From: Nigrospora sphaerica
Lineage: Eukaryota; Ascomycota; Sordariomycetes; Amphisphaeriales; Apiosporaceae
Length of the DNA: 64,000 bases
NCBI GenBank assembly: GCA_018287875.1
Contig: JAGVVL010000015.1
Location: forward strand, 124,001 to 188,000
Direction: 5' to 3'
The notes under the pieces are model-generated. The model did not search any database. It saw only the letters and a list, made by a program, of their open reading frames with translations, and had not been told where the DNA came from. Below, piece by piece: positions 9,949 to 21,489 of this stretch. The first letter of the stretch is position 1, and every line of letters starts with the position of its first letter. The position numbers and the translations under genes are program-made.

Positions 9949-12133
9949 ATGGAGAACGCACAAACAACAGCAAGGAACCCTGGTCTCCAAACGACCAGAC
10001 AATTATCGATGAAAGACGCCTACGATGGGCTGGCCAAGCTGGTCTGTGAAAATTGCAAGCTAGCCGTGGATCTTTACTTCCTCGATCTTCCACTGCCGCC
10101 CCACTGTACTTATTTTCCCGACCCGAATTGCGCAATCTGTCACTCGCTCATTGCGACCGAACCTGATGACTTTGAAATCACTCTGCAAAGAGGTTACCGG
10201 TTAACAGACACAAGCCCTGTGAGTCCAGTCTTCCAGTATGTTCACTTGGGAACTTCCCAGCGCGAATCGGCTATTTTATGCAGCTCGGGCTGTTCCGCGC
10301 CCTTGCCAGCGCGAATGACCCGTTGGCGGTTCGTCAGGAACTGCATACAGAAATGTCAAGAAAACCACATCAAATGCAAGGATCATAGGGATCAAAAGCA
10401 TGTCAGTGGTCTGCTCGTGATAGACTGCCTGACCCAAAAGGTTGTCAACGCCCCAGGAGACGAGCCCTATGTTGCCCTGTCCTATGTCTGGGGTTGCCAG
10501 TCCGATACGGCAGTAAACGGCAAATTCTCTCAAGTTGCAGACGACGCAATTCAAGCCACAGTAAATCTTGGTTTTCGATACCTCTGGGTGGACAAATATG
10601 TGAATCACCCTTTATCATATGGCCGTTCGGTGTTTCTAATTTAGACTATAGTGCATTCGAGACGGCAACGGCCAGCACAAACAAGAGATGATCGCCCAGA
10701 TGGACCGCATCTACTCTAATGCAATTCTAACCATCATTGCTTCGGCGGCGGTCTGTGAAAAAGATGGCCTAGCTGGCATCAGCACCGACCGCGCCTCCCC
10801 AGAGACGATCAGAACCCCATACTACGAGCTTTTCCCCGATCCTCGGTTCAATTCGCGGAAGGCTGTATTCCTCTCGGAATGGTCACAACGGGGATGGACT
10901 TTCCAGGAAGGATTGCTCTCTAGGCGGCGCCTGTATATGACAACGCAACAAGTCTTTCTTCACTGCAACGAGGGGCTATATAACGAGTATGGCTTGCATG
11001 AAGAGAATGACCCAGTTTCGGCGGCCATTCTTGACTTGCGCTTCACCCGAGCTGAGGTGTTACGAATCCTTCCAGAAAACAAAACTCCTATAGAGAGTTT
11101 ATGGTCGCTTATCGAGCATTTTACCGATCAACGACGCTTGACTTACGAGACTGATTCCCTTAATGCTTTCCTCGGCATACTTGGATATTTCAAAGGGCTC
11201 GAAATTCCTATCGATCATATTTGGGGTGTACCAATCTTTAACGGGTCCCTTATGTTGAATTGGAAACACACACAGCCAGGGAATCGTCTCTCCTTCGCAC
11301 CGAGTTGGTCATGGGTGGGCTGGGGAAGGAGCAAGGTTATCAGCATCGGCGACGAATACCTGCCTCCTGGTCACCAACTTGAATTAGCCTACGATTTGGT
11401 GGGTTCCTCGAGAGAGCGATCGATGCTCCTACGAATCAATGCCCCGATCTTGCGGCTTCAGTTTCTTCAACCCCACGACATCGACGAGCGCAAATCCAGA
11501 AGAGCACTTTCTCAGCGCTGGGATTGTTACCTGTGGCCCACGAAAAACTGGATTTCTCTACCTACCAGTGTCAACCAACCGAGCTACAATATCGATGGAG
11601 TACGAGATTCGCAAGAGGCTAAATGGATTGAGAAAAGAAGACATTGCTACTCCTTCGACAGGCGCGTGTCTTCTTTCAACAGACCTCTTGTTACTTCTCC
11701 CGCCGAGCCTCCTGTTGCTGCTTTCGACATTTCGAAGACTGTAATGGTCGGAGTCCCGGTTGACGTTGACGACCGGGAAGCAGTATTAAAGGACGGCATG
11801 ATAGGTCTGGTCCTAGCACGTAAAGGCTGGGACGATTGGTCTGATCCCGGCTGCGGGGACGCATGCATCCTAGTGCTAAAGGATGTAGGCGATTACTATG
11901 AAAGAGTTGGGTCGATCTCGCTGGCTTTGGGGTCACTGTGTTGCCGCAGCAAGGACATGGCAACAAACGCTATGTACATGGATCGTTCGGGGAGAAGGTT
12001 GGATAAGGTGCATCTATTTGACAGCGTCGGATACCATAGATCAGGAAAGCCTGATCTTCCACCGGGAGTCGAGGATCCAGGGCTTCCGCTCTGGATACAG
12101 CAAGTTGAGCAGAAAGAGATACTATTAGGTTAA
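9949..12133 (+). CDS. HET-domain protein (heterokaryon-incompatibility family)
   Basis: Two exons, 9949-10599 and 10652-12133, joined by a 52-bp intron (GTGAAT donor, CTAAT branch, CTATAG acceptor), give 710 residues. The HET domain starts near residue 165: ALSYVWG at 176-182, WVDKYC at 213-218 across the splice junction, then HKQEMIAQMDRIYSNA. An N-terminal Cys-rich stretch (CENC...CAIC) and a C-terminal GWDDW...GCGDACILVL block are also typical. HET proteins trigger cell death after fusion of incompatible strains, or act in NLR-like immunity. The ATG at 9949 is preferred; an in-frame ATG at 9829 would add 40 residues of low-complexity sequence. No damage seen. A decayed HET relative lies just downstream. 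Confidence 0.88.
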
Positions 12134-12663
12134 TAGTATCCTTCAACTGCTATGAGCACAGCTTACAGCGGCTAGCCAATGCCTTTGCGTGAGCTGATCT
12201 AATAATCTTCTCGCAGCTTGCATGGGCACAGCCGGCGCTCGTTTCTGTGTTAAAGCCCAGCCCAATTTTTTACATCAATACTACGTCAACTATCAAAACG
12301 GGCCAACAAAGCAGAGCATTCAGATGACATATCACGCCTTCTTCCTTGCTAAAATCACGTGACGCACCTTCCTTACTAACAGGGCGGTAGAAGAACGGGG
12401 GCTTCCATGGTAAGCTTCGCGATAAACCTTAGTTAGTCAATTCCTTAGGAATGTGCCGCATATGTAGCGTGAAGTGATCCTTAGTAATGATCTACACCGC
12501 GAAGAAAACACAAAAGCGCAGTGGGCAGGGACCAATACAGAGTTGCCCAACGTCTACAAACCCCTATCGGAATTGACGATCCGCGTGATCTCAATCTGAT
12601 CCTTGCTAGAAGACGAAGAGCCCATTAGTTGTTCGCTCCTTAAGTTGCCCTCCATTTTTTCCA
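12134..12663. other. Spacer between the two HET loci
   Basis: No convincing gene. It holds the 3' region of the intact HET gene and the corroded start of the next HET locus; a pyrimidine-rich stretch ending in CCAG just before 12664 may be a fossil splice acceptor. Confidence 0.4.
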
Positions 12664-13515
12664 GAACTTAAAGCTCTCTCATACGTATGGGACAACCAGT
12701 CAGAGAGAAGAAACACATATATCGGCGGGGCCGAGTTCAGTGTCACTAAGAATCTTTATATCGCCTTAAAGGATCTAAGGAAAAGAGAATCGCATAAGAC
12801 TATGTGGATTGACGCCATCTACATCCACCAATATAACATAGAGGAAAGATAAGCGCAGGTTACCCGAATGGATGTCATCTTTAAAGGAGCAACGGAAGTT
12901 GTTATGTAGGTAGGACCCGAGACCCTTATAAGCTCAATACTGTTCAGCTCCACAAACAAGTTACATGATATGTCTGCGATTGCCGAGGTGATTATTCTAA
13001 AGATACCCTATTGGGATGGCGTTAAGTACCCTCTAGCTTAGGGAATTCACTTCACGAACATCGTTACTCAACCCATCGGGGACGAGTGCCCGGAATATAG
13101 GACTTCATTCTCATAATGATCCTGCCGAAATTGAATGCCTTTAACTTTGCGTTAAAGGTTTAAGGAAACGGTGGTGGCTGTGAAAAACCGCCAGTGCGAT
13201 ATATAACAATCTAGGAGTGACTCCATATGAAAGAAAGGGGGTGGGTAGCTGCTGGTTTCCACCCTGAACCCCGATGGATAGGGATCGAATCCTGGACTAC
13301 TTAGCTGGTCAAGATTATGATGCGATTGCAGCATATATTGCTACTCTACACAGCATGCGTCGCCCCTTCATCGTTACGAGAAATGGGTATAGAGGTAACG
13401 GTCACGCGGATGCAGCTATAGAGGATAAACTGGTTGACTTACAGTGTGGTTCCGTACCTTACATACTACATGGATATAATGAAGGAAACAGACTTGTGGG
13501 GATGGTACGTACATG
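12664..13515 (+). pseudogene. Decayed HET-domain gene
   Basis: From 12664 the plus strand reads LKALSYVWDNQSE, then GGAEFSVTKNLYIALK, TMWIDAIYIHQYNIEER and VTRMDVIFKGA, a clear HET core. It is broken by TAA after NIEER and TAG after EVVM, with further stops beyond. Around 13340-13500 the C-terminal HET signature returns (RRPFIVTRNGYRG...GSVPYILHGYNEGNRLVG). Cys to Tyr in the usual AICINQ and Asp for Gly in YVWG fit G-to-A decay. It is a different HET subtype from the intact neighbour, so not a recent duplicate. Confidence 0.8.
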
Positions 13516-13629
13516 GCCATTCAATGCTGATCCGACTAATTACATGAGGCCGATGATCAGAACCAGCTACATACATCGCACCATGGATGGGGACTCATCA
13601 ATCGACCGACAGAAGAGAGTAGTGTAGGA

Positions 13630-15932
13630 AAGTCTAAGTTGCCATTAACCAAATTTCGTATCATGTAGCAGAACTTGGTGGACCAAATGCAGTAGCGGTG
13701 GGGGCCATTGGTCATTTCATAGCTCGTGCCGACGCAGAAATGAAGCTTCAGCAGCTTTAGATCGTCATTGGGATGGATTTCCTTAGAATTGGTACCGCGG
13801 GCCCTGGCTAGATTCATCAGACACTCAATTTTACTACTTTCCTCGGGGTAGCAGTGAAAAGGCAATAATTTGACCATTTTCACAAAAGCATGATACGGAT
13901 TCCGTGATGCTGCCTGCTATATATAACCGCAAGCCACTGAGATTCAACAACCACTTTCGTGAATTTACGTCGACGGTAGCTTATAGGTGCAAATACTGCC
14001 AGAGGTGTCACCGCGGCGCCCATGACTTGCATCTTGATATCAAGCTATGGCTGTTAGTCGATACGACGGAGGCGGCAACCGTCCTAGCGCCACCGTTGGT
14101 TCCCCACGCAGGGCGTGTACCACGAGACATCATCTGGGTCGACGGTGCGCTCGATTCGAGCAGCTACCCGTAGTTGTTATCCCAGAGTGCTGGAAGTCTG
14201 GCACACCAGGGTTGTGCTGCCATCCCAGTCAGACGGCAAAAACGGACCTGAAACCAAGGATCGACGTACCTCATTAACGTACGATCCCGTGTTAAGCGAA
14301 AGCTCTCGAAGCGCCTCGTTGTCCTCATTCACCTATACGAGGGCTATAAAACATAATCGGCTATAAGGCCGTACTTAATAGATAGAACTAAATGACCGCT
14401 AATGGAAGCATGTCTCCTGTCGCACATATAAGGCGCACTTACTGCAGGGCAATTGCGATCCGTTTTTATACCACATCTCCTTAAGCTAATAACTAGGTTA
14501 GTTCCGCCGATGATATTCCGGTTAATCTATCGAGACTTTTAAATAACGCGAGCATTTACATGTTAACCTTCGCCGTGACGGATTTTCTATCTATTAAGAA
14601 GTCGGGACGTTTTAACTAAAACTATCCGAAGCTTTAAAGTCTTATATATAACGGATTTATAATATAATAGCACTTAGTCTCGTGGAGCGTCCTAAAGAGC
14701 TGTGAGTGATGCTTCTCCAGACAAGGCGTAATTTATAAGCTTTTCTTATAATCAGCACGAACGAGCATTAGAGGAGGAAATAGGGGATAAGACTAACGTC
14801 GTACCGAATCACATAGCTTAGTAGCGTTAGGTAGAAAATCAACATCAATATATGACACTCTCATATTAGCTTATTCAAGACCTCGAGAAGACATGAAAGA
14901 CGAAGTGGTGACTTACGAGATATTTAGGGTAGCAGGCCCATGGCCGGGGATGGCTTATTAGAAGCGAAGAACTTAGCGCGAATTTCGCATGCCCTGTTAG
15001 CCCCTGCCGACAGCTAGTGCCGCTTATTAAGGCAATGAAAAGCGAAGAACGTAAGCCGCATACCTACTAGCGCCCTAAGGGATTCATAGTAATAAACTTC
15101 CGGAAGGTTCATCGAAGCTAGGAGACATGGAGATGATGACTACCTGTAAGGGTTGCAGCTGCGTCTGGCCCGCTATGTCCATATAGGTCTGGATTGGAGG
15201 TGCGTCTCCATAAGTGGAGACATTGCTAGCCTTTTGGGCATTGTGGGCGAGTGGTTACCTCCTGCCATCCCTTACACTACCATAGGTAAGGGATGGTTCC
15301 ATCCTGTAACGAAGTACCTTTCCATTTAAACGTTCCACCATCACCGTTCTATACAACCTGGAACCGCGTTTCCTACCCTATTCTCCTCCACGACATCCCC
15401 CCATAAAATATTACTTACATCTCACTTTAGCCCATCCAAACGTATAATTAAGAAACATGCGCCGGGCCGCACGCTTAATAGTAGTAGTAGCAGAAGGCCT
15501 TAACGGCGCACCGGCAGCCCGGCCCGCACGTCTGCATCTCACGCGTTATGAGAGGCAAATTTAACTTATTAGGATCCACGGTCCTTTTATGTTCAGAATC
15601 ACAAAGGATACGTGCATAATGCGGGCCTTTACTGAGACATACCTCATTTAGGAGCCTGACGACTAAACTTTAAGGGCTGTTGCCATCCTAGGCGTGTGCT
15701 AAGACTCTGTCTTGCTATGTAAGTCAGTTTTAATGAAATAGGATGCCCTTGGAGCTAAATTCAAATAGTTGAAAACATCTGTGCTTCAGTCTGAACGAAA
15801 AGTAAGAAGAAGCGCGGAATAAAAGAGAGGCGTCGCCGCACATCCTTATCCGCTGCTTCTATTCCCCACACTCATTTCCTACTCAATTTGAGGCCGCACG
15901 ATTCGTGCCTATTTATTTATTCAAACTACACC
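13630..15932. other. Gene-poor AT-rich tract
   Basis: About 2.3 kb with no frame that I can support. It contains one copy of a 57-bp dispersed repeat (14419-14475), several TTAA/TATA-rich stretches and the presumed promoter of the secreted-protein gene at 15933. Confidence 0.5.
14419..14475 (+). repeat. 57-bp dispersed direct repeat, copy 1
   Basis: Starts GTCGCACATATAAGGCGCA and ends near ACCACA; matches 17319-17377 in the same orientation with few substitutions and two one-base gaps. No terminal inverted repeats seen. Confidence 0.75.
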
Positions 15933-16586
15933 ATGCAAAAAAGCCTCATTTTACTTTTCCCTGCCGCTCTTGTAAGCGCCCAGCAAAAGTACTATAATAC
16001 CAATTTCGACGATATTTACCCCTCAAGTGAGGGTTTCATTGGCGTGTACAATGACCTTAACTTTTCCGACTTCCGTACGTCGGCGTGACTGTTTACTTCC
16101 AGACGACATCATCACCTTCGGTTCGTGGGTACTGACCAGATGATAGGACTGGCGAGGACCGGTGTCCCCGACTCGCCGATTCAGGGCCTACAGCTGAATA
16201 GCACACCCAATGCCATCTTTTACGACGGCGACCAGGCAAATCTGTACAGTGGGAATAACGGCACGTACCATCTGAAGAGCTTCAGTGCCGGCTGCGTGGC
16301 CCACGGAAAGCCCACGCCCTGCTATGTGACCATCTGGGCCCACTACAGGGACGAGGAATTGCCATTCAATTTTCAAAGGGTGGTGGACTTTAGACCCGCA
16401 GCGGGTGCATCTACGGCGCCCATAACCAAGGGTTTGCTAAGCTCCTGGAGGTTTTTCAACTTGGGAAAAGTGAACATTACCACCACATACCGAGAGGTGA
16501 GCCCGGAGGAGGGGCGAACCATCTTGGACGATGTTGTGTACTGCTGGGATGAAGAGATAGCATCATGCTGGCCGTTTAATGGTTAA
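15933..16586 (+). CDS. Small secreted protein, 193 residues, four cysteines
   Basis: Two exons, 15933-16074 and 16147-16586, separated by a 72-bp intron with a GTACGT donor, TACTGAC branch and GATAG acceptor; this is the only join I found that keeps frame. The N-terminus MQKSLILLFPAALVSAQ is a signal peptide. The mature part begins QKYYNTNFDDIYPSSEGF and carries several N-glycosylation sequons and four Cys in exon 2 (GCVAH, TPCYV, YCWDEE, ASCW), enough for two disulfides. No known enzyme motif. It may belong to a family of fungal secreted proteins of unknown role; effector-like function is inference. It stands alone in AT-rich DNA. Confidence 0.72.
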
Positions 16587-17452
16587 TGAACGACTGCAAC
16601 AGAGATATGATGTATTGCTTAAGACATCAACAAAGGCATTCCCACATCCAGAACGACTACCACTGTCAAAATCCCGACTCTACATATAGCAACACTTCAA
16701 GACTCGCAACGCCGGATATTGACCGAATGCTTAAAGACGTAGTCAGCTGCATGGCGCTGATCTCGGGGCATCCCCGTTCACCGGGTCCTCTAGCATTTCG
16801 AGGGGGGGTTCAATTAGCCGGTACCAGCTTAGGGCGCAGACTATAACGTATCATGATATGGGCTCTGCTAAGGGCGAAGTATTTATAACAAATGAGAAGC
16901 ACGGGTCCCTAGGTTCAACGCCCCGCGACACATAACTCCGGTTACTAGGCTGTGGTGGGGCCGACAGGGAATTAGATTAATCGTCTTCACTTTCGAGTCA
17001 GCAAAGGCAATGATTCCTGGTTTCTGAAAGCTACTTAAGCTGGTGTTATCTTCACTAGACTAGGCTATCTTCCTACTGAACGAGACTAAATCCATGTAGC
17101 TGCGGTGTGCATGAAGCTGAACAAAGACGTAGAAATACGGCACTAGATATATTTCCGTCCACACCAATCAATCCCGTCTTTCTAGATATGGAGCTCTTCA
17201 CCCACACCGGCAGTTTTACATATTAAACGTCGTTTCATATCCCTTTCCTCTCCCCATAAACCCTGCCGCTCTTAACGGCCATTAATTTCTAGCCAGTTAT
17301 CTGTGGCAGTAAGTAGGTGTCGCACATATAAGGCGCAGTTGCTGCAGGGCAATTGCGGATCAGTCTTTGTTACCACAGTGGGCTAATTGATGATGTTTTT
17401 GTGGACCCTCGGCACCGTAACTATGGCAATGACGCCACATCCGGGGGTTCTG
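16587..17452. other. Intergenic, no gene supported
   Basis: Only short frames. The second copy of the 57-bp dispersed repeat lies at 17319-17377. Confidence 0.5.
17319..17377 (+). repeat. 57-bp dispersed direct repeat, copy 2
   Basis: Near-identical to 14419-14475, same orientation, 2.9 kb apart; the secreted-protein gene at 15933-16586 lies between the two copies. Confidence 0.75.
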
Positions 17453-17722
17453 TTACTTGCCACCGCGGCCGAACGAGCTGCCGCCCTGCTGCTTGTTGTT
17501 GAAGCTGCACAGGCCTTTGCCGTACTACAGGTTGGCGCCCTGGCGCTTGGAGTCGGCGCCACAGGCATCCTGGAAGAGGATGGGGTGGAGAGAATTAGTA
17601 TTGCCCGCGGCTTCAGAGGGGCAGGAGTGGCGCATCGTAATAACTCACCAAATAGTCCTGGAACGCGGCCTGACCGCACTTGTTTAGGTTCATGACGGAC
17701 AACTTGCCCCTTAATTCCAAGG
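17453..17722 (-). pseudogene. Possible remnant of a small spliced gene of unknown function
   Basis: On the minus strand one frame reads LSVMNLNKCGQAAFQDYL, then a GTGAGT donor and TTCCAG acceptor about 60 bp later, then DACGADSKRQGANL, a TAG, YGKGLCSFNN and more to a TAA at 17453. The join makes a continuous Cys-containing protein-like segment, but the internal TAG and a stop just upstream mean it is not a working gene as written. I do not recognise the family. Confidence 0.35.
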
Positions 17723-17946
17723 GGGCCCCTGTACTCAATGATCATGCGCTGGCACCAGATCTAGAAGTCGATGCCGTTCCTTTATCGTCGTTTGCTGCGG
17801 CCGTCAACACACAAACTCCCAAGCAACGGTATATGGGACATGTTCACGCTGGCTGAATTTCTGCACAGTACATTTCCATAAGTTTCTGATGCTGCTTCTA
17901 CGAATCGCGCCTGCTAAATACTCAGTGTAGGTACTCACTATGATAG

Positions 17947-19025
17947 ATGTTTCCTTCCATACGTACATTCCCGCAGTATTTCAGCTGCGGCACTCATACT
18001 GATACTCTCCGCAGCCAGGTATCAACACCTCGTTCCCCAGCGAGGAGCGCAAGGTGGAGGAACCTCAGCGAGCGCCCCTGCCGGTCCAAATGGACGACTT
18101 CCCTCAGGCGCCCAAGAATATTGTGGAATCAACGGCGAACGCCATCTCCTTCGCGAACAGCAGCACCTGCGCTGGCGGTACGGCACACCCATCGTATTCT
18201 CTTCCCCCTTTCTGTCGAGACGCGATCGACCGACAGGCGGGACTCGCTAGACAACGGCAAGATCTTCGCCAGCGCCGCAGGCACCTACATTAAGACGCGC
18301 TGCAACGCGCACGTTAGGGGTGGCGTGCCCTTCACCTCCGAGCCAGGAGCACGTTGGCCGAGTGCCTCAAGTACTGCAGCGACACGACGGGCTGCAAGCT
18401 GCAAGAGGCAAGGTGGCCCGTCTTGCCCCCCAAATCATGGCATAGGGAGTGACTGACTTGGCCTTTACTCATTGCCTGTTAGAAAGGTGGAAGACCCTCC
18501 TGGCTGTGCCGTCTCCACACCGGCGGCGAGAACAGGGCGGCGGATTATCACAACGGTAAGCAGCTCCCGCTCTGTCCCATTCTTGTTTTCGGGTCCTCCT
18601 AACACTGCTCTATAGAACCACGACATGAAATTCGTGTTGGACCCGCCCGTGACCGAGGCCTTCGATGATCCTATTGTACTCTGCAGTACCGCTTGTCCGC
18701 AAGGCCCACGGGCTGATATGGTACTCGCCCTCCAACAAAGCAAGTCCCACTCCGTCTCCCTTCTTTTGCATGCGGAGAAAGCAGCCCTGGTTGATAAGAA
18801 GGCTCCCGCCCCAGGGGAGGCGTCCAATACCTCCGCATGAGCTGCTGTAAGAGACACGGCGTGAAGGACTTCGCGCAGGAGCGACAGCCGTCGCTGGAGG
18901 CGTGCCAGTCGGTCCATTGACAGGTAGGCACGGGCATGTGCTACTACGGCAGGCACTCGGGCGAGCCTTCCATCAGCGTCGCTGGCTGCAGCGCCGCCTA
19001 CAGCCTCGGTTGCTACGGCGCTAAG
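17947..19025 (+). pseudogene. Broken PAN/Apple-like secreted-protein gene
   Basis: Fragments in different frames resemble fungal PAN/Apple-type Cys-rich modules. At 18246-18400: NGKIFASAAGTYIKTRCN, then VPFTSEPG, a one-base frame slip in a G run at 18346-18347, and STLAECLKYCSDTTGCK. At 18840-19020: KDFAQERQPSLEACQSVH, a TGA where Trp is expected, then GMCYYGRHSGEPSISVAG and CSAAYSLGCYGA. Between them, at about 18546-18616, a stretch looks like an intron. Such proteins are extracellular and carbohydrate- or protein-binding. The disruptions include both RIP-like and one-base changes, so it is probably dead, though part of the damage could be sequence error. Confidence 0.5.
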
Positions 19026-20717
19026 GGCGGAAATGATGAGCTTTAGGGGGCAGAGGCGAACAGCCGAAGACGGCCGGGCAGTTAGGGGCGTGACAGAACG
19101 AGCAGGAAGGGCAAGGGGCGAGGGAGAGAGTGAGTTGGTGCGCGAAGAGGACTGTCACGGTTCAAGGAACGAGGGATCTGTTGATGACCCAAAGGTTCTA
19201 TTGAGATGCAAAAACTACAGGTGAAGAGGAAAAGAAGAGGAACAATCTCCTCTCAGTCACTGTTTGGCAGGAATATATCCAGCGAGCGGCGGTACGTACC
19301 GCCAGGCAGCGGTAAGTCGTCCATGCGTTGCCATGCCCTTGTACCTATGTACCCATGCCGTAACAAGGACGGAGCTCAAATTGTCAACCTGTGTAACCAT
19401 CGGTTAATCCTTGAGTAGTAATTATCACTGCCTGTCATTTGATAAGTGGCATGCCATTATACATGGAATTGCCAGATTAACATATGAACGGGCATCTCGT
19501 TGTCTCTCCCAGACGTGACAAAGTTAGAGAATCCTTGATTAACACAGAGCCTGGCAGACAAGCCTTACAAAAACGGACTGCGCAGAGCTGAAGAATGAAG
19601 TTAAATGAGAGATAGCTGCACATCGACCCGTCTCAGGGTAATATACAAGCTTCTCCTATGATCTCTACTCTTTGCCGTGTACAGTCTGTATCCGCTTGTC
19701 ATAGTATCTTGCGCGCTTTTTCTCCCCCCACTAATTTAACCAGGAGACGCAGTCTCATCTCACCGGTTACTCTCTTACATGTAACTACACTAGGGAAAAT
19801 TCATAGTAGAGCAAGTTCCCAGTGGATATTGCCGCGACAGTGGCACTGTAGCTAGAAAGGACGTATCGTTACTCTAAATGGTTTGTCACATCAGCCAAAT
19901 GGTCACCGTGGCATTTCTCTCCGGAATTTGTCGTGTAGCAGAGCCCCCCCGGTTGCTTCATCCTATTGGATTATCTCGCCCTCGAGGGCCTCCTTTACAG
20001 TGAGACCGTCCGAGATGAGGATGCTTTCAGTCTTTAAATCAATCTGATCCAACGCCTAGACCATGACACCGCCAAGACAGCGTGTGTTAACGAAGTCAAA
20101 CTTCCATTAGAGGGTCCCGCCATTGTTGTAAGATACCTAATAGTATTTATACCGGTGGATCCATTTGACTCTGGCTTTTTGGTCATAGACGGGCTTTTAC
20201 ATCCTCATCCTTGAAGATGTACATGATGTCCTACAACTTCAGGATGCCTGAAGCCTTAGGGCAACGTCCTTCGTTTGCCCCGTTGAATAATATTTATGAG
20301 CCTTTGGGCTGACTGCAGCCCGGATCCTCCGGGGTAAAAGATCGACAGTAAACCTGCGCCTGTCAGTGTTGTGATTAAGGAGACAATCACCCTAGGTCCA
20401 TCCAGCGGAAGGCAATCACTGGTAAGACAATGAGATAGCATTAGTGAAAAAAAAATTTTTCTACCAGCTAGATTCTAAGAGCCGAATGGGAGATCATCAA
20501 AAAGCCATCATAACACTTTAAAAACTACTCAGGTACTTGCCTCCCCCTCCTGTTCCCTTTGATGTCACTATAACTCTTTAGACCTCCCGACTTCTCACAC
20601 TGCACTCGCCAACCACTTCTTTCACATAGATGCCCGAATTTGCCACTATCTCGCCTAATCCATGCCTGGTTCAAAGACTTGGTGGAATGATGTCAGCCTG
20701 TCGTAGTGTAGGAGCTA
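19026..20717. other. Intergenic tract without supported genes
   Basis: 1.7 kb with only short frames on both strands. I see no RNA gene or repeat in it. Confidence 0.5.
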
Positions 20718-21344
20718 CTACCAGGTGAACTTGAATGGGTCTCCGGCCTTCCAAACTGTGCCAGGGGCCGGGGCAAGGATATATTCCTTGGCGAAAGTCA
20801 TAAGGGTGATATCCATGCCCGTGAGCGTCCGCAAATCCGTGAGACCTAGGCGGGCGGCAGTGGCGGAACCTACAAGATGTAAGAACACATAGCGATCAAG
20901 AAGGAGAGAGGGAGGAAGCGTACCTGGGAAGGCTGTGTCAAGAATCCAGTGAAGGTTGTTATCGTACCCAATCCATAATTGCAGCAGCATAGCAACGCCG
21001 TTTAGGGTGCACTGCTGCGCAAAAGGAATTCCATTCGGGTGCCAGGTAGCATAGAATTTGTTCACCGCATCAACTACATCAGGTTAAAATATAACTATGT
21101 GGACTGAATACTAGGGCCACGTACCAATGGGTTCACCGTTGTCCGTAACATTAACAGCGACTGGGATGGAATCGTCACGTGCCATCAGGACGCCGCGGGC
21201 GACTCCACGAGCGGCAATGCCACGTCCCATGATGGTAGTAAGGCTGACATCGCGCTCCGCGAGTGTACCAGGCTGCTCAGAAACGGGAGCGGCAGCGGCA
21301 AGGGATGCAAGTCCGAAAAGCGAGAGGATGCTGGAGACGCGCAT
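20718..21344 (-). CDS. Small secreted protein, 173 residues, three exons
   Basis: Exons on the minus strand are 21344-21125, 21073-20924 and 20869-20718. The introns of 51 bp (GTACGT...GATGTAG) and 54 bp (GTACGC...CTTGTAG) have matching phases throughout. The N-terminus MRVSSILSLFGLASLAAAA is a signal peptide followed by PVSEQ. The mature protein has a basic, Arg-rich first third, then VDAVNKFYATWHPNG, a hydrophobic LLQLWIGYDNNLHWILDTAF segment and an end in GDPFKFTW. It has a single Cys, so it is not disulfide-rich. I do not recognise the family. A TATAAAA box lies about 140 bp upstream. The consistent splice phases argue for a live gene. Confidence 0.75.
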
Positions 21345-21482
21345 TTTGAAGAGTGGAAAAAGACTTCGGAGAGGCTGTGATGCTTTAACTAGAGGATATT
21401 TGTTGAAGACTGTGGTCGGTGATCTAGAGGGCGATGGTAGGAGAGACGGACGATAAAACACATTGAACGGCGTTGAGGAGGT

Positions 21483-21489
21483 TTTTATA
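21483..21489 (-). promoter_or_regulatory. TATA box (TATAAAA) of the 173-residue secreted-protein gene
   Basis: TATAAAA on the minus strand about 140 bp before the ATG at 21344, in an otherwise gene-free interval (21490-22575). Confidence 0.45.

Noticed and set aside
16075..16102. 28-bp intron alternative (GTACGT...TTCCAG) in the 193-residue secreted-protein gene
   Set aside because: Too short for a fungal intron and it leads to a stop; the 72-bp intron keeps frame and has a good branch site.
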